64,000 nucleotides of DNA, from contig CM060831.1 in NCBI GenBank assembly GCA_030762175.1, positions 137,132,501-137,196,500 of the forward strand. Reading direction: 5' to 3'. This document shows, piece after piece, positions 60,561 through 64,000 of the stretch (position 1 is its first letter; each line of letters begins with the position of its first letter). Source of the DNA: Metallyticus violacea. Taxonomy: Eukaryota; Arthropoda; Insecta; Mantodea; Metallyticidae. The position numbers and the translations under genes were made by a program. The notes below the pieces were generated by a model. The model had not been told where the DNA came from, did not search any database, and worked only from the letters and a program-made list of their open reading frames with translations.

Positions 60561-61555
60561 TCAACATTATTCAAACATATGTTTGCATATAAAAATGTCT
60601 GAAATTAAATTTTACTAACTTTCACAAAATTAATGATAATCTATTTCTTTCCTTGGTCCATTCTGCTTTCTTAGAGAAAACAGAATTTGAACACTGCTAC
60701 TATGACCTGGTATTGCAAAACCAGGCCATTTTGTAATATTTGTGAACTTAGTGCTATTTAAATAAATAAATATTTAACACAGAACACAGAAAAAGTGCTG
60801 AATTTCGCCTTTCATGTGTATTAAAAAACAAAAGAAATAAATAAGTCTAATATGAGAAATGCAGGCAAATTTCTGGAAGGAGGCATTACTCAGGAAAGTT
60901 CCGAATAAATTCCACTTGCACACAGTAAGTACCTAATCATCTTTGCAAATTAATATATAATGCCATGAGATCATCAGGGAAAAGATTCAGAAAGCAATTT
61001 CAATGACATGACAAAGGGTTGTAGAATTGAAGTATAAGAAGCATCACTAGTAAAGATGTAAAAATATTGTATGAATGGACAAGGTTTATAACACAAGCCC
61101 TATAAATGTAAATAAATAAATTAATTAATTAATTAATTAATTAATGCCTATAGATTTTCTTAGTTTCAAGTATTATCTTGTTTTAAATTACAATGTTAAT
61201 GTTAAATCAATAGTGTAATATACACAATTTAATCTGCTTAAAATTAAGCAATTAGCCATGTAATACAAACAAATGAAATCATATTTTTCTCATAATATTT
61301 GATAAGAAATAAAAATAAAAAACACATACAAATACAAAGAATTACAAGTAAGGATTAAGCAATTGAATAATTTACACTTGCTCTATGCAAGATGATTACA
61401 TAGAATGTACAGGATGAGCAAATTATGAGTTTTCTGTGGTATGACTTCATGGGTTATGCAGCCCATACTCACAGCCATATGGCAACATGACAACATTTTA
61501 TTAAGCTACAACTTCAATACTAGATGCATTGGCTAAAATATTATAAAAAATAATC
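60561..61555. other. Intron sequence with an AATT microsatellite
   Basis: Tetranucleotide AATT/TTAA repeat at 61108-61144. Nothing else was recognised. Confidence 0.45.
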
Positions 61556-61559
61556 GCTT

Positions 61560-61850
61560 TAAAATGCATATATTCATTGTGTCACCTAAGATGATGTTGG
61601 AACTGCTTCCCTTTATTTTCAAAAAATGTCTGGTATCAACTTGTCAAATTATCCATTACTCTTCTTAATTCCCTGGGAGAAATTGAATTTATTTCTTGAT
61701 GGATGTTCATCTTTAGTTCCTCTAAGTTGTATGGATTTATTCTACAGACTTTATCTTTTATTGTCTTCTTTGATTCATATATTGAACACTCCCCAATTCC
61801 TGAAATGTTTTAATTAATTTATGAACCTTAGTCATCATTAGATGAAGATC
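61560..61850 (-). pseudogene. DUF4817-type transposase C-terminal fragment
   Basis: The minus strand reads NLEELKMNIHQEINSISPRE, then LRRVMDNLTS, the D/E-L-K-x-R-I-x-x-E-I-x-x-I-P-x-x-x-L-R-R-V-M-x-N-F pattern that ends this transposase family. Only the C-terminus is present. Confidence 0.65.
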
Positions 61851-61959
61851 CAAATTTTTCTTCAAATGTACTGACAGCATGAGTTGATTCTACCTAGTCT
61901 AGCCATAAGTTCTGTTTCAAAGTTTTTTTATAATAGCAACAATGTACTTTACTGTGTAT

Positions 61960-62945
61960 TTTTAATTTAACTATAGTAAATTGTATCCACATGTTTTCTG
62001 TACCAAATGCTCATATCATTTTTCAAAATGATTCCCATTTGCCCTAATTCAGGACCTAAGTCTATTGCTCCATTTACCAATAGCAGCACGCACTGTCTCC
62101 CTGGAGTTAGCTAACTGCAGGAATTATTGAGAATTGGGGTGCATTTTCTTACAGGCAGTATCGTCAAGAAATGAACACAAATATTAATCCAAGGAGTTGA
62201 GGTCAGGGCTGGTTCAGGATCAGTCTTGGGAACGAATAAAAACTGCAACATTTTTCTTAAGGTAAGGTTAAGTGGATGTTGCCTTATGGGCTGGTGCAGA
62301 ATTTTGCTGGAAGGTCCAGTGCCCATTCTTGAGCAAAATAGTTTTCAGGTCTTTCAGCTCAGGCTCAAGAAGGGTTGTTTCATATATATTCTGGCCATTG
62401 TGTTTAATCCGTTTTTGGCAGAAATGCAGCTTTGTGAGACCATTGTAGCTGAGTTGAGATGGTGGCCGCTCTTGATCTTTGGGACCATCTCCTGAGCTTC
62501 TTCAGGAGTCCTGGCATCACTCTGTCATTCTGGCAGTTGTAGCTCTCTTCATTTGTGAAAATTTTTTCTGTAATAAAGGATTTTTTGAACTGGTTGTTAG
62601 CATAATGTTGAAATTGACATTTGCATTTCAGCTCTCTATGCAGCTTAAGTGTTTGAATTAAGAAATGTTCAGTACCCCAGCCAAGGTCTTGTCTTAGCAA
62701 TCTGGACATTGATCTCCTGAAGATGTTCATCTGAAGAGCCATCCCTGTTGTTCCCACACTGGATTTCTCCTAATATGAGCTGCTGCTGCTTTCACCACTT
62801 TCCTGGTCCTCACAGTGCATTGATGCCCTAATCTTGATCAGTCAGCAATTGTTCCAGTTTCATTAAAATATTCAATGCAGTATACCAATGTCCTGCTGAT
62901 TTCCAGCTTCGTAAGAGTCTGAAAAATATTTGGCAGCAATTTTCC
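61960..62945 (-). pseudogene. Tc1/mariner-superfamily transposase relic
   Basis: Minus-strand blocks in order: helix-turn-helix remnants with YFNETGTIAD (62860), MSRLLRQDLG (62690), KKSFITEKIFTNEESYNCQN and DRVMPGLLKKLRRW (first catalytic region; the usual Asp-Glu is Asn-Glu), a Q-D-S-A-P-A-H-like block lost near 62300, LNQPxPQLLGL (62200) and SRETVRAAIGKW at the C-terminus (62090). Many stops. Confidence 0.65.
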
Positions 62946-62984
62946 AATCATACATAGGGCTATCACAGCAACAGAGTTTTCATA

Positions 62985-63900
62985 AATGAAATCTGTCGTC
63001 TAACACTCTTCATGCTTCACTAATCTTAAAAATATCTGGAACTGGTTTCAAAGATATGTTATCTCCATCTTCGGCCGTGGATGACTGGTGTGAAAGGTTG
63101 TTGTTAAGTAGTATCAGAAGCAATGTTCCGCTCTGGTGAAATTTTTATGAACTTAAAATTTATATTTTCTTCTTTTGGAATGTCAAAATTCATTAAATGA
63201 TCCGCATGTTTATAGATGTAAATCTTTTCCCAAATATCCAGTTCTACTGATCCCTGTACAGCTCTCAATAATTGAACTTCTTTTTTTATATAATGATTTT
63301 CGATCCAAAAATGATATGCTACCGCTAAACTTTCTATTTGTTTGTATTTTAAATTTCTCATATGTTCTTTAAGACGTGGCCCCACATTCCTCTTAGTTTT
63401 TCCTACATAGATCTTATCACATTCAGCACTTGAAATCTTGCAAATCCCTGCTTTTTTCTCCTTAGGGGTATTATCTGTAGCATTGTCTTTCAAAACCTTG
63501 TTTAGACTAAATCTATCAGTGGGGGCCAATTTTATATTAACATCTTTAAATATTTTTTGAAATTTATACATAACTGCTGGATTATATGTAAATTTTTAAA
63601 GGACATGTTTTCTTTAATTATTGATATTATAGTAGAATTTTCAATTCTTTTCTTGCTCTGGAAATTTTTTATCTTATTATGTATTAAATTTTCATTAAAA
63701 TCATTTAAAGTTGCTCTTTCTTTTATTTTTTTATATTTCATGTTATATTTTTCTTTACTAATTGGTAAATTGATCAATCTGCATATCAAACTATTAAAAA
63801 TTGCATGTTTGTGAACTATAGGATCAAAACCATTTTCTTTAATTATCTGCATGTGTGTCCTGTCTATATATGCCAAATTTCAAGTGTTCTTTACTTTTTA
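62985..63900 (-). pseudogene. Penelope-like element, minus arm of a head-to-head pair
   Basis: Starts at the 3' end (gtctaacactcttcatgctt at 63000) with a decayed hammerhead at 63035-63080 (CCGAAGA core). GIY-YIG domain at 63571-63104: GICKISSAECDKIYVGKTKR, RLKEHMRNLKYKQIE. RT C-terminal part at 63890-63540 (KFGIYRQDTHMQ-like start, NGFDPIVHKHAIFNSLICRL) in another frame. Family close to, but not the same as, the 35-38 kb element. Frameshifted and truncated. Confidence 0.85.
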
Positions 63901-63904
63901 AACA

Positions 63905-64000
63905 TACACGGAAAAGAGTACATACACCTAACAACCATTTGTATTAATCAGTCATATTTTATATTTGATAAACATTTTTATAAACAACAAACAGGATTGA
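63905..64000 (+). pseudogene. Penelope-like element, plus arm, cut by window end
   Basis: 63942-64000 reads INQSYFIFDKHFYKQQTGL on the plus strand, matching INQAFFTFKGKFYKQEAGLT of the young Penelope copy. Its partner on the minus strand ends at about 63895, so the two copies meet head to head near 63900. The two arms are truncated at different points of the RT. Confidence 0.75.

Noticed and set aside
52119..64000. NADPH-binding exons of Nox5
   Set aside because: I looked for the block after the insert (DGPYG-like) and for NADPH-binding motifs and found none; they probably lie beyond the window.

Overview
The window is animal nuclear DNA: AT-rich, full of microsatellites and transposon relics, with one spliced protein gene on the + strand. 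The sequence types (Nox5-like exons, arthropod mariner, Tc1 and DUF4817-type transposases, two abundant tRNA-derived SINE families, Penelope-like elements) point to an insect with a large genome. A cockroach or termite is my best guess. That guess rests on the style of the repeats, not on a database match.

Gene content. Eleven exons from 15,809 to 52,118 form the N-terminal and middle part of NADPH oxidase 5 (Nox5). Every splice junction keeps the reading frame; together they give 2,278 bp, about 759 codons. In order they encode a degenerate first EF-hand, three recognisable EF-hands, the six-helix haem-binding ferric-reductase domain, the start of the FAD-binding domain, and a long insert of about 285 residues where vertebrate NOX5 has only a short phosphorylated linker. 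The rest of the FAD/NADPH dehydrogenase lies beyond the window, after an intron of at least 11.9 kb. The first exons probably lie to the left.

Layout. 1-15.8 kb: upstream or first-intron sequence with a mariner at 2.2 kb, LINE relics, many SINE-A copies, a SINE-B array at 14 kb and a small cluster of CRE-like sites at 9.6-9.7 kb. 15.8-34.8 kb: exons 1-7, with introns holding a pogo/Tigger-like element, LINE relics, a mariner split by a SINE, and short hammerhead-bearing hairpins. 34.8-40.6 kb: one intron with a young head-to-head pair of Penelope-like elements (arms about 1.28 kb, coding parts identical) inserted with a 12-bp target duplication into an older, diverged head-to-head pair. 40.6-52.1 kb: exons 8-11 (the insert), including an uninterrupted (TTG)n tract of 1,274 bp. 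52.1-64 kb: intron sequence with three Tc1/mariner relics, a LINE RNase H relic and another head-to-head Penelope pair running off the right edge.

Main theme. Penelope-like elements here repeatedly appear as 5'-truncated copies joined head to head, and their 3' ends carry motifs that fold as type I hammerhead ribozymes. Several of these lie in the sense orientation inside Nox5 introns, so the Nox5 pre-mRNA should contain both self-cleaving motifs and long double-stranded hairpins.
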